Origin: Solenopsis invicta
Taxonomy: Eukaryota; Arthropoda; Insecta; Hymenoptera; Formicidae
NCBI RefSeq assembly: GCF_016802725.1
Contig: NC_052668.1
Location: forward strand, 62,001 to 126,000
Direction: 5' to 3'
Length of the DNA stretch: 64,000 nucleotides
A program made the translations under genes and the position numbers. Positions 24,348 to 37,100 of this stretch are shown one piece after another; positions within the stretch are counted from its first letter, which is position 1; each line of letters starts with the position of its first letter. A model generated the notes under the pieces. It saw nothing but the letters and a program-made list of their open reading frames with translations. It searched no databases and had not been told where the DNA came from.

Positions 24348-25572
24348 TTATGATATATCATTGCTGAACGTATTGATTGACTGTATATTTTTTAAAACAC
24401 CAAGGAATTTTGACAAATTATTGTTCATTTTGTCTAAGATTGTTTTCCTGTTGTTTAAATCCGTTTGTATATTTATTCCATATTGTTCAGCAAATGCTTT
24501 TATCTGTAACAAAATATTTCATAATTCCAGATAAAAATCCTAAAACAATAAAATGTTTAATAATGCTGTATAACCTTGTCAAGTTCCTCTTCCCTGAAAC
24601 TATTGTTAATAATTCTCTGAAGAATTAATGGTTCATGGATACTGTAAAACATATTAAAACTTGTAATAATTATTATTAAATACAATCTTAAATAACAATG
24701 AATGTCTACAAAATATCGTTAAAAATATTGACATGACTTATGCAATGTTTCAGGTAACATTAATAGAGAAAGGAAGAGAGTGATGAGAATACTATTTCTT
24801 TTTTATAAAATCAAAATGTAGTAAATATTAATGCGACATAATTTTTATCAACAGCAGTTTGTTACCTATAGAGTTTTATCAATCGCTTTATAAGTAAAAG
24901 TTTATCGATTATTTAGAACGAACGTAATTTAAAATGTATTAATAGGTCTTGTAAGCACAGAACATTTTTGTTATTCTATAGTGAACTTATTTAAACATTA
25001 ATCAATTATTAAGAGGTTATTCTTTTTCAATTAGGGGAATAATGCAGACATAATTTTTTTATACTTAAATACTTAAAACATCTTTTACTATGAAAACTGG
25101 TCTATAACTTAATAAATATTTGTTTCAGAATCTGTGTTTATTAAATTTTTTTTTGTTTTGACAAATACATTCTGCTCTCAAAAAACCATGCAACGCATTT
25201 TTTATAACACCTTTTATAATTAAATCATTCAATTATATTTTTTGAAGTAAACAGTTTATATAATCTTAATTACAATATATACAAAGTAATTTTACTTACT
25301 TCTCGTGATTATTAATAAAAAATTTAATCGCTACATCAGTAGTTGGAAAAATTGTGAACATATTATTGAAGAGATCATGGGAATATGATCCTACATATTT
25401 GGAACAAAAATTTGAATGTTTTTCAAGAATGTGTAAATTCTCTGAACAACTAAGAAACTGCCCTTGAGATTTGAATGTTCTCTGTTGTGCTTGCATGAAC
25501 TGTTCCCAAAGAGATTCATTCGCCTTTATGAGACCAAAGCAATATGGCTTTTCTTGCTGAAATAATGGTTCA
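24348..25572 (-). pseudogene. Aminopeptidase N-like, copy C (last three exons only)
   Basis: Exons 25572-25300, 24641-24575 and 24503-24348 are open with good splice signals and resemble copy A far more than B or D (for example HILEKHSNFCSKYV and FFINNHEK). The terminal exon encodes IKAFAEQYGINIQTDL and ends NTFSNDIS before TAA. Similarity to the copy A intron runs on to 25961 and stops at the border of a DD41D transposon fragment. Everything 5' of exon 9 is missing. It is a truncated remnant of the A-type gene in the second duplicated unit. Confidence 0.8.
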
Positions 25573-25961
25573 CTAAGAAAAAAATAATATTAATCAAATA
25601 AAATTTGCTTAAGAGTACGTGTTTTAAGTATACTTTTATTTTACTTCACTATTCTGGTACCCTTCGTTACTTTAGTAAAATATAATGATAATATAAAAAA
25701 GATTATTAATATTTTATTTTAATTTGGTAAACAAAAATAATTATCGTACTTTATACCATCTTTAATAAAAATTAAACAGTGTTGACTCTTAACAACGTAT
25801 TATGTAAAATATTATACATATTAAATCGATAAGATTAGCGTTATATGCCATTTAACATTAAATAAAAGTTCGATGAATAATGTATCTAAAATTGTTGACT
25901 TAGAATTTAGCTGTCATACTTTGCGAATAAATTTTTATATTAAAATTGGTTGTAAAAAAAT

Positions 25962-26901
25962 TGGCTCTGGTGGTTGGTCTTTCTATATTGACGTAGTCTT
26001 TGAGGAAGCCCCACAAGTAGAAGTCAGGAGCAGTTAAATCTGGTTGCCACTTAATTGGACCTCCTCTGCCTATCCACTTTTCAAGATACATTTCATTAAG
26101 GTAGTTCCTCACGACGTGTGCAAAATGTGAAGGAGCACCATCTTGCTGAAACCACATTCTCATTTTTGTATTCAGATCAACGTTTTCTAGCAAAAATGGA
26201 AGATCGTCTCTTAGCAGTCGAAAGTAACTTTCACCGTTGACAGTGTTATCAAAACAATAGGGACCAATGAGATAGCCATTTACAATTCTACACCACACAT
26301 TGACGGTCCAGCGGTGTCGATGATCTATTTGCTGCATCCAATGTGGGTTCACGGAGGCCCACATTGGATGCCCACATTAGTGACTGTTGTGTCGATTCAA
26401 TGTTCCATCACTGTGAAATGTGGCTTCGTCAGAGAACATTACGAACTTGAAAAAGTTTTCATCGTTTTGAATTTGCTGTACTGCCCACTGACAAAACAAT
26501 AGCCGTTCTTCGTGATCCTGCTCATTTAACGCTTGATTTAAGGACAAATGGTATGGGTGGTACTTCACGACTTTCAAGTATCTTCGCGCAGTCTCTCTTG
26601 GGATACCAATTTGAATTTGAATTTGGCGCGTTGATATGTTAAGGTTTAAATGAACTGCCGCCAAAACTGTAAGAAAGCGCGCATTCATACGATAATCGTC
26701 GATCATACGTCGTTTTCGTTGACGCCGAATATTTCCTCTTCGAATTCTTGATTCAATTTTGCGAATTGCGGAAGCATTCTGGTGATGCAATCGCATAGGA
26801 TATCGTCTACGATACAATATTACTGCTCTTTTATAAAAACGGTGGCATTCTCTTAGAACAAGGAGAATATCCACGATTTTATTTGAAGAATAATCACCCA
26901 T
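25962..26901 (-). pseudogene. DD41D-type transposase remnant
   Basis: The N-terminal part (26901-26377) reads MGDYSSNKIVDILLVLREC, a helix-turn-helix start of the DUF4817 kind common in insect repeats, then SLNQALNEQDHEERLLFCQ and FSDEATFHSDG. A short duplicated insertion around 26345-26375 breaks the frame. The second part gives NPHWMQQIDHRHRWTVNVWC, WFQQDGAPSHFA and PDLTAPDFYLWG. Relative to the element at 41735-42794, three residues (PRS) are missing before PDLT. D1, D2 and D3 candidates are all visible. Clearly inactive. Confidence 0.7.
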
Positions 26902-27796
26902 TCCGCCCGATTCTCAGATGATGTAAATCTAACAATTTGTTCAGAAATCGAAGCAACAGATAATGAAAACTTTCACACACAAGGAAGACACAAAACAAAA
27001 GACTTTATTGACTTTAAGGTTCAAATGTAACTACTTGGATGTAACGTGGATACAGTGTGGATACAATGTAAACACTCATGTGTCCTTGAACCAAGCGTTA
27101 AATGAGCAGGATCACGAAGAACGGCAATTGTTTTGTCAGTGGGCAGTACAGCAAATTCAAAATGATGAAAACTTTTTGAAGTCTGCTCCTGACTTCTGAG
27201 TACTTCTGCATACTGTTACTCATTTTCAACGCCGAATCCAGCTTTGTCAACAGGTTAACGGTGCCACTTTTGAGCATCTTATTGCTTAAAAAGATCAATT
27301 ATAACATCAGCCCTTTTAAGGGCTACATGATGTACAAAATCCGATTGTGCTACCTCCTCGCGGTGTACATCGGGTAACGCTAAAGCCGGCGGTATGATGC
27401 AAAAATATAGCCATTATTACACAGCATTTAAAAAAATATCAAACCTGTTTTTTTTTTTATTTTTTGATCTAAAGTGTATTTCTTGAAAAATTAACTTTCA
27501 AGCCTCACAACTCAAAAAATACTAAAAAATACAAAAAATACAAAAAAACATTTGTTTATAGTGTTTTGGAAACGTCTCGAGATAAACTATATACAAGAAT
27601 ATGTAATAAAAAGTAGATCGTTCCATTTAAAAAATTAAAAGTGACCTTCACGTGACCTTCAAGCAACTATTCAAAGTCAAATTAATACCATCAACTTATG
27701 TCCCCCTTAAAACCATATAACTTTTGTCTGAAACATTTTTGCTGAAAATGCTTAGTTTTCGAAATATTCTAGGGGATACTTTAAAATGGGTCACCC

Positions 27797-27815
<19 letters not shown>
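25962..27815 (-). mobile_element. DD41D mariner-like fragment truncating copy C
   Basis: The transposase remnant covers 26901-25962 on the minus strand. It lacks its own left end: copy C sequence stops at 25961. The right side near 27780-27815 (GGGATACTTTAAAATGGG, then GTCACC and a TA run) looks like a terminal repeat. 27095-27185 is an inverted copy of 26455-26545. 27337-27393 holds the 55 bp module shared with other elements. Confidence 0.6.
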
Positions 27816-27837
<22 letters not shown>

Positions 27838-28012
27838 TTTCTTTGCTTTCTTATTTAAATTGCTGTAATTAATAATTAATTCATTAAAAATTATAGATCT
27901 CTTACGCGACAGATCTCTTGCTTACCTCTCTCATTTAATACTTTTTTCGGAAGAGGTCGGTGAGTTTTCATACATACTCTTTATTCTCGTGGCAAATCAC
28001 CTGGTTAATTAT

Positions 28013-28680
28013 GAGTTCATTAATACAGATATGGGCAAACGGAAGGCTCATCGCGCCTACGCTGGCGGGCGCAAGCGATTTTTCTGACGGTTAATGCGCG
28101 AATTTAACACTCCTGGCGAGTTCGATCCGTTGGTGTTTCCACTCCCGTGTCTTAGTTCTTTGCCTTCTCCGGAGGAGATGCAGGAGGCGTTGGGAGCGGA
28201 ACACCTCCCGATGTCCGAACCCATGAGATCTTTGACGACGCAAAATGATCCGGCACCGTTAGAACAGGAGGATCGCAAAATAGTAGCGCCATCGCGGAAA
28301 ATTATAACTTCCAGGGGGAGGTTGGCACACAAACCACTCACAATGGCAGATGCCTAGAGATTTTCCGTAGGTTGGGTTAAATAAGTCAAGATGATTGGTT
28401 GGTGGGCTATCGGGATGTGCGCTATCGGGACCCGCCGACTCCCAGGAGGCGACCCATCAGCAAACCCGTGGGTAGCGTTCCAACTCGGTTACCTACTCGC
28501 TCCTTATCTTTATCAATCACGGCACGGAAGCCAACGGGTACCGACAATCAGTCGTCGTACCCATGGAGTAGGAGAATAGGAGGCCGAACTCAGCACTCCA
28601 ATTACGTTCTCGTTTTATGTTCCCTATTGGGAGGATGGTCGCTGAAAAGAATAACTTCTTACGGATGAGCGCCATTTGTA
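28013..28680 (+). other. Unrecognised GC-richer block with short frames
   Basis: 28094-28357 is open for 87 residues (MREFNTPGEFDPLVFPLPCL...MADA) and an overlapping frame continues to 28668. Composition differs from the AT-rich surroundings. It may be a decayed gag-like or other retroelement fragment, but no domain is recognised. 28556-28680 recurs inverted at 30060-30370. Confidence 0.3.
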
Positions 28681-29416
28681 ATAGTTAGCCTAACCTGACT
28701 TTTCATGTATTTTCGTAGAGTTCGGTGTTTTTACCCGAATATTTAAATATTTATTTATTTGTAAACCAAATGTAGAAATAGCGTGTTGGATTCGAGGATC
28801 GTACCACGAAAGGTGAAAAAAGTGGTACTTTGGCAAAAAAAGTCTTTTTACAGCTTTTACTGTAAGTAACATGGAATAATAATTTGTGAAAATGTTCTAT
28901 GTTTTTTAAATTTATGTCGTTACTCAAGTTTATGTTGTTACATGAGTTTATGTTAATTTATGCATCTGTTAATGTATATGATGGTGATAAATAAAAAGGA
29001 AATGAACATAGAAATTTAATGAACCACTAAGTTTATATTCTCTTATAATGAAAATGTACAATCATTTAAAAACGGTTGAATAGATATATCAAATAAACTT
29101 TCATTGTACAGCATTAAGTAATTATAAAGACTTAAAGTTACTTCGATACAAATTGAAATATAAATCTCAGACCTTATATTAAACTATTTGATATCAGAGT
29201 AAATAAACAAATAGTCTTCAAAAATCAAAATTGATTATTGGTTTTCTTTAATGACTCAGTTCCATTTCACTTGTCAAATTTAATTATCGATGTAAAATCT
29301 TTAATTTCCTTAGTTTCCTTGGATGCACACTTATTTCATCCTTAAAATGTATATACAATTACAAGGAGTATAAATATATATACCATAAATATATATACAG
29401 TTAAAAAAAGTATAAA

Positions 29417-29719
29417 TTAAACAGTATCTAATGTTTTCAAAATTTCATTTAAATTATTAATACTCGATACTTTAATATATCTTGAAAAGGGCATAATCTC
29501 ATCATCGATATAAATATTAATATGTAAATTTGGAAAGACAGCAATTCTTTTTCTTATGCTAAAATCACTTTCAACTTTCGTAAAACCAAAGAATTTGTCG
29601 TTTCCAGTCAAAAATCCCCAATCCGAAGAAGGCAGCTCCACTAAATTCAAGTTCTGTTGCAAATATTTAAATTTAATTTCATCTGATGCATGATATATTT
29701 CCGTGAAATTTCTTTCCAT
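29417..29719 (-). CDS. Unrecognised 100-residue reading frame
   Basis: Begins MERNFTEIYHASDEIKFKYL and includes SSDWGFLTGNDKFFGFTKVE, ending LNEILKTLDTV. The amino acid mix looks protein-like and not like translated AT-rich noise. A CTTAC/GTAAG-like word just upstream of the ATG may be a splice site, so it could be one exon of a transposon or host gene. No family recognised and no partner exons identified. Confidence 0.3.
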   Translation of the reverse strand: MERNFTEIYHASDEIKFKYLQQNLNLVELPSSDWGFLTGNDKFFGFTKVESDFSIRKRIAVFPNLHINIYIDDEIMPFSRYIKVSSINNLNEILKTLDTV

Positions 29720-30120
29720 TATATCCCTAAAATGTAAGTTTTTGTATTAATTACTAATCAAATATACTATTTCATAATTATTATGTACTTTTTAATAATA
29801 TAACCTCTCTGTCGCTTGTTTGATGCAACTTCTATTTTTCATTTCCGATTATTGAACTCAGCTTGTAACACGATGTACAGAATTCACGATTAGTTTTCAA
29901 TTAATATTACTTTGTTGTTAAAAATGTTGCAATAAAAATGATATTTTCCAACATTTTTTTTTTAAATCGGAGTAACAACTGGCATCTCGTATATGATCTC
30001 GTGTATGCAATGTATGCGTGATCGTGAATTCATCACATTTTGCATGTGTGAGAGGCTTTTAAAGATGGCGACCATCGGTAAGAAGTTATTCCGTTTAGCG
30101 TACTTCCTCCCAATAAGGTA

Positions 30121-30289
30121 TAGTCGTGAGCTAAAAGGTTGCAACACATTTTCTTCGATTGTTTTTGAAATGTAGACTTGCTCATTAAACGGCGAACGTC
30201 ATTGGTTCTTACCTGTGGATCCAACCAATTAAGCATCAAACCATCTATCATTAAAAAAAAATGTGTTGCTACCTTTTAGCTAACGACTA
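30121..30289. mobile_element. MITE with TAGTCGTGAGCTAA ends, spacer between C and D
   Basis: 169 nt, same family as 19373-19506 with a matching interior word ATGTAGACTTGCT, TA flanks. It splits an inverted copy of the sequence at 28556-28680. Confidence 0.75.
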
Positions 30290-30370
30290 TACATAAATCT
30301 GGAACACTTTTGGTTCGCGCGCGCTATCAAGTTTGGCCTCCTATTCTCCTACTCCATGGTCGTACCGTCA

Positions 30371-30850
30371 ATTGTCTCGCGTTACTAAAGACTTAAAAAC
30401 TTGGTTTAGAGTAAAAAGGACCCCCTCCGGGTTTTTGATCATAGTCGCGCCGCCCAAAATAAATCAACCTTAACTTTGACTCACAATCAGTGGCGTGCTC
30501 TAATATTATTATAGCTTTGTAAAAATATAAATAATTATATATATACACATGTAAATATATTCTCTTGCATATACTATTCGATTTGTTATCTAATTATTTT
30601 TCACCTTCGCCCACTCAACCACGCTTGCATTATTGTTTATTAACAAAATTAATTATCAAACCCCCTCCCAAATTTCCCATCTTGGTTAAATTGTATATAT
30701 TATCGTGCATCTGAGCGTGTTGCCTTACGATTCAGGGACACGACTAGTGACAGCTGCATTCCCGATTTAAAAATTTAAAAAAATTCCCGACTAACTAATT
30801 AAAGAAAAAATTTACGTCCCGGATCGCAATCCCGCGAATCCGCGGACGTA
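30371..30850. other. Sequence ending in an LTR-like terminus before copy D
   Basis: No gene. It ends CCGCGGACGTAACA at 30850, resembling the GGACGTAACA end of the solo LTR at 32894. From 30851 onwards the sequence aligns with the 3' flank of copy B (about 7130). No matching LTR start was found, so at most a truncated LTR. Confidence 0.3.
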
Positions 30851-30913
30851 ACATGCAATACATACGATAATAATATATATTAGAATAATTTTATTTTTTT
30901 TTTATATATTCAC

Positions 30914-30932
30914 AATTTATTTATTTTATTAT
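30914..30932 (-). promoter_or_regulatory. Candidate polyadenylation signals of copy D
   Basis: Overlapping AATAAA motifs on the minus strand, about 50-65 nt after the stop of copy D. The base composition is so AT-rich that such motifs occur often by chance. Confidence 0.3.
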
Positions 30933-30980
30933 ACGTGGATTAAATCCTATGATGTATCATTACTTAAGTTGTTGGAGTAT

Positions 30981-31118
30981 TTATTTTAAGATGGATTGTT
31001 TATTTTCCAAAGCACCTAGGAATTTTGGCAAATCATTTTTCATATCTTCCAACATTATTTTCCTTCTTTTTAAATTTCCTTCGTAATGTTTATTATGTTG
31101 TTCAGCAAATGCTTCTAT
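30981..31118 (-). CDS. Copy D terminal exon with stop
   Basis: Encodes IEAFAEQHNKHYEG and ends LGALENKQSILK then TAA. There is no hydrophobic C-terminal stretch. An AATAAAATAAATAAA run lies about 50 nt downstream and could serve for polyadenylation. Confidence 0.8.
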   Translation of the reverse strand: MEAFAEQHNKHYEGNLKRRKIMLEDMKNDLPKFLGALENKQSILK

Positions 31119-34100
31119 CTATAACATAATATTTTATAATTGCAGTTAAAAGATAATTAAGAAACAAAATGTTAAATAATGATATCACCTAACCTTGTTA
31201 AATTCTTCTTCTCTGAAACTATTGTAAATGAGCTTTGTAACAATATTTGGATCGTCCTTAAACCTGCAAAATATATTAAAAATTGCTTTCATTGTTCTAA
31301 AGGGTTATTCCAAACAATACATTTAAAACAGACAGTAAAAGTTGTTGTCCTTCTTATGTATTTTAATTATATGTACGTTGTCAGGGATGATGTAAACATA
31401 TATTTTAAAAGATAAATGTCAATATTATCGTAATAGAAATTATTTATATATTTAAAGAGATGATTGGAGTAGGTCTGTTTTAACAATTAAACGTTATTAT
31501 TTTATAGATCAATTCGGTTAGTAAAGATAACATCCCCTTAAACAGTTTGTTTTGCTATAGGTATTATACTGTAGCAAAAAAAAGCAAATCTAAATATGAG
31601 ATGGCATGTATCAGCAAACCTCAATGTAGAATAACAATTTTTATAATTTCAGGCTTATGCAAACTGCACATTACACATTCGTCAGACTTGAACAGTAATT
31701 AATACTCATTACATAATTTCGGAATACTTAACAATATTAAAATAATAATTTAGTAATTTTTTGATGTTTAGAAACATTTAACACATAGAATCTCCTTTCT
31801 CCAAAAATTGATAAGATTTTTTAACTATTATATTGTTAAATTTAATTGTTAATTGCAATAACTGTACACTAATTACTTCTTAATAGTATTAAGAATGCAG
31901 GTGTCAGTACGTCTTGTAAGTTTTGGGAACAATACAATTTTTCTAGTCTATAGATTTTAAACACTGAACAATCTAATAAAAGCCTATTATTTTACAAGAG
32001 AAAATGCAGATATGACTTTTTTATTTAAATTATGCTTAAGGTATCTCTTATAGTAATAAACTACCCTATATCTCTCTATAGATATTTATTGTAGGATCTA
32101 AATTTGTTTTCTTGTTTTGAAATAGAACCTGTTTTTAAAAAAATATATCGACTTTTTATAGCATTTTATGTAACTATATTATATAATTATGTTTCTTAAC
32201 ATAAACAATGCAAATAATTTTACAGTATATATAACGTAATTTTACTTACTTCTCGTAATTAGTAGTAACAAGTTCAAGCACTACATCAGTATTTGGAAAA
32301 AATTGAAACATTTTTTCAGAAAAAATATAATATTCTTCTGTATCGTTAGAAAGAGAATTTAAATGTCTTTCAAGAATGTGCAGATTCTCCGAACAACCAA
32401 GAAATTGTTTATAAGAATTTGATGTTCTCTGTTGTGTTTGTAACAATTGATCCCAAAAAGATTCATTCGCTTTCTTGAGACCAAAGCAAATTAGCTGTTC
32501 TTCCTGGTATGATGGACTAATAAGAAAGAAAAATAAACGTAATTTAAAAAATTCTATAAAAAATACATGTTTTAAGAAATAGTTTTATTTTACTTCGATG
32601 TACTACTTCATTATTTTGGCAAATGTTGTTCTTTAGTATAATATAATGCTAATATGCTATAGATTATAAATATTTAATTATATACTGTTACGTCCGTGAG
32701 CGTATGATCGCTCTCACTTACTCGCAAAATCACAATAGCACTCGCGCACAAGAAATAAGGAAGCAGACTTTATAAAATAACGACTTTAGAAACGGCAAGA
32801 CAACAACTGACAGTCAACAGTTGTTGACGGCCGATCATCAATCCAATATCGATATTTGGCAAGCCATGTCAGACCGTCAATACTGGACGTAACAATACTT
32901 ATAATTTTTGCCTAACAAATTACCAAAATTTATAATACTTTTTATAAAATATCTACTCGAAATTGCACGCTATTAATATATTGTAATTAAATAGTATTGG
33001 CTACATTGAACAAAGCAAAATATATGTTAAATCAATAAGAGTAGAGTTATGTGCAATTTACAATTATACAAAAGTTCGATGAATTAAGTAAAAATGATAA
33101 TTTAAAATTTATTAATCTTAATTTGCTAGTAAATTTCTATATAAAAAATTGTCATTGTCATTGTACATGTGCTAAAATTTAAAATGAAAACGAATTTTTT
33201 CAAATGTATATGTATCTTTTAACAAACTTACTTATTTGCGACTGGATCTTCCATATAAGCAAGTAATTTAGAAATAATTGTTGCTTGACAATCCGCAAAT
33301 CCATATAAACAAACATATTTATGAAAATACCTTCTCATTTCTATAGTTAAAATGTCATCCTCAGGATTTTCTTCAAAGCCGATATGTTCAAATAGTTTAT
33401 GCATCAAATTCGATAAATATGGCTAAAAAAATATTTTATAATGATTAAGCTAACTCTAGCAAATTATAGATAAGTTTTGATATAATTTATTATTTTCTTG
33501 ATAACTACTTAATAATTAATTTAAATTGTAGAGACTTAATGCATAATAATCTATTTGGTAGAGTCAAATGTTTTCTTTTTTTCTCTTATTAAGTTTATTA
33601 ATTCAAATTAATTTAATTTAGTTTCGTAACGATATCATAAACTGTCATAAACTGTAATATACATATTTTACCTTGAGGATTGCTTCTCCTTTAGGTAATC
33701 GCAAGAAGTTATTTTTTATAAACATGTTTTCAATGACATTGAACCATGGCGCAGGATCAGTTTCGTTTGACAAATAATTTATAATTTCAATAAAAGTAGT
33801 AAAATCAAGCCGTTCAGTCTGCATCATGTAGTAAGCGTCGTCGACAATTTGTGCACGATTCAAAACTGGGATCTTGTGGTAATTATCGGTATTAAGAAAA
33901 GCAGCGATTCTTTGCCAATTGGTTGCATCGTAATTTACACGATAAAATCCTTTTATCAGGAATAAAAACATATAAAAGATTGATTAATTAAATAATCTAC
34001 TTAATATTTTTATACTGACTTATAATGTGCCTCTATTAATCACTATTAAACTTTTAGAAAGGTTCTAGCAATAAACGTAATAGTAATGAAAAACGCAGTA

Positions 34101-37100
34101 GTTTAAAATAAAAATATACATAATATATGAAAAATAGAGGTACTAATTAAGCAAGCTGGATCAAAATGTTATTTATATGCATTGGTTAAATTGACAGAAC
34201 ATAACGTTAAACATTTCAACCGTGTACTGCGGTCATCCTCAGTGACAAACACTATTTCAAAAGCAATTAATTTCAAATGCAATACAAAAAAAAATTAAAA
34301 TTGATGCTTGCCACATTCAAGAATTACTATTTTTTTAATTGAAATTGTACTTAGCATCAGTGAGTGAGTAAGGTGCAAGGATGGTGAAGCCGTGAAATCA
34401 AGATGGATTAATAAATTTTATTGATTTACATACTATTGAAGAATTCGATTAATCTAACTATCCGATTACTTATATTTTCTATACTATTAACAATAGATTT
34501 AAACATCTTTTTTACACAAAGAATAATAATTCAACTCTCATCTCTCCTTCCTAATCCTTGTTCCTTTCTCTCCATAACACTCCTTCCTTCCTTATGTGTT
34601 CGTCGTTATTGTTTTCTTTGCATTTCTGACAATTTTAACTTCAAACTTTGTTTTTTTTTCTTCTTTTCGACTTCGAGTTTAACAAAAACTATCACGGTAT
34701 TAATTTAATGATTAAACGAACTTACCTGTAAGTGAAGTTCTATCATAATTGTATGAAGCGCCTCTTCCGAAAGATAAAACGTAGTACTCAATCTCCTCAA
34801 TCCTACGCCGGGGTGCCACAAATTTTAAAGACAGAAGACTATCATCCGTGAAGTCTACCATCCATGAACTCACATCGATGTTGTCATTCTTTTAAAAGTC
34901 CAGCCAAAGCCGGATTACGATTTTTGGGGTCCGACAACCTCGGACATGGGTTTAGGGCGGGACTTATCTTTCGGAAGAGGCGCTTCATACAACTATGATA
35001 GAACTTCACTTACAGGTAAGTTCGTTTAATCATTAAATTGTATTTCGCGCCTCTTTCCTCAAGATAAAACATAGATGTTGAAAGATGGCTGAGGCTGAAT
35101 AACTAAACTCTAACAACTAAACATGGACAAAATAACATATAATTATTTAATTTGAAAATCAAAGTTTACAAAAAACATTCTTGTATGAAGTAACATCAAT
35201 AAACAAATCTTTGTTTCTCTTATTCATCTAGAATAGCCTGTCCAAACAACCCTAAGTCTTGAGTAATCGGTCTATCATAAAACCTCGCGAAAGTGGCTGA
35301 CCTTTCCGTCCAACCTGCCGACTTTCGGATGATATCAATATTAACGCCTTTTCTTTTAACTGCAGACGTAGACGCGTGCCTAGTGCTATGCGTTGAGAAA
35401 ATATCTGTATTAATGCCACTGCTCTGCAAACTATCCTTTAGCCACCTGCTTAAGGTTTGAGATGATACTTTTTTAAAAGGTTTCTTGAATGATATGAATA
35501 AGGAATTGGTATCATTTCTGAGCTTTTCAGTTTTGTTGAGATAAACTTGGAGCGTATTAGCGGGGCAAATATTCCGATCTTTGTCGTAAAAGGGTAAAAC
35601 AATCATAGGTTGCTTTAGAAGTCTTAATTCTATCTGGTATCTTAATTTCTATTACATGTTTCTTTATAACAATATTTCTTACATCTATTAATGATAACGT
35701 CTGGATTCTTTGGTCCGATACTAAAGCTAATAAAGTTATTAACTTTTTACTGAGATTATCTAAAGACAATTCTGAGTTTGGTAAATCTTTGAAAAAATCT
35801 AGAACAATCTTTGGATCCCAAGTGGAGTCGTATTTCGGCTCAGGGGGTCTTAACTTTAAAATGCCTTTAAAAAATCTCATAATCATTTCATTCTTTCCAA
35901 TATCTGGACCTAAAATAAGGGAAATAGCAGATCGAATGCAATTAAGTGACCCATATGAAGCTCCTTTTTCAAACTCTAATGTTAAAAACCTAATAATGTC
36001 AGATATTTCTACTCTACACCAAGATAAATCTCTGGATTCACAAAAAATCCACCATTTCTTCAAAGAACAATCATATTGTTTAAGAGAGGACTCGCTTAAG
36101 GAAGCCATAGAAATCTTTATGGCTTCTTCCGGAATATCTTTTAACCGAAAAGCTTCCCTGATAATACTCCTGCCACCAGGGTAAGTGTTCTCCAAAGTGG
36201 ATGCGGTTTCCTGTCCAATGAAAGTAATGTATTTTTGTTAGGTTTAAAAATTAACGATTCCGATTCCAACATTGAGAGGAATAAAGGAAACCACGGTTGT
36301 GCCGGCCAATGTGGCTCTACAACTATACCCTTTGACTTTTCAGATCTAATTTTTTGCAAAACTCTAGAAATTAAAATAAATGGTGGAAATGCATAAAAGA
36401 AGAAACTATTCCAATTCAAGGTAAACGCATCAACCGCTATTGAACGGGGTCTCTTATCCACGAAACATAATCTTTGCATTTTGCATTAATCCTGGTTGCG
36501 AATAAATCTATTTCTGGAAGTCCTAACTCTTTAACAATCTTGCGAAAGCATACCTAAGATAACTCAAATTCCGTTTCTTTTTTTAATTTCCTTGATTTGA
36601 AATCTGCTTCCGCGTTATTGCTTGATGAAATATATGATGCAAAAATAAATAGTTCGCGTTCTTCACACCACTTCCAAATGGACTTAGCAAGATTACTGAT
36701 CTCACACCTTCCATACGATTTATATAAGAAATTGCCGTGGTGTTATCAATTTTTAACAGAATATTGCAATTTTTGAGTTCTGAAGCGAAACATTTGAGAC
36801 CAAAGAAGGCTGATAAAAGTTCTAAATAATTTATGTGATGTAGTTTATCTAACTCATTCCAATGTCCAAGAGCTCTATCTTTTTCACATGCCACCCCCCA
36901 ACCTGTACGAGAGGCATCTGAAAAAATAACCAACCTGTATTCATGAATCGCAATATTCGAAACTCTATGAAGAATATTGTGTTCCCACCATAAGAAATCT
37001 TCTTGTAACTTCTTATTTAAACTTATAATTGCTTCATTATTGCCATTGGTTCTTAACAGGGTTAAATATTTTTCCCTCTTAAAACATTTGACGTGTGCCC

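Larger units (their letters stand above)
28556..30370. repeat. Inverted repeat pair enclosing an unknown 1.4 kb segment
   Basis: 28556-28680 (ATGGAGTAGGAGAATAGGAG, then CTATTGGGAGGA and GAATAACTTCTTAC) is present in reverse complement at 30060-30370, where the MITE 30121-30289 splits it. The pair could be the ends of a non-autonomous or decayed DNA transposon. Confidence 0.45.
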
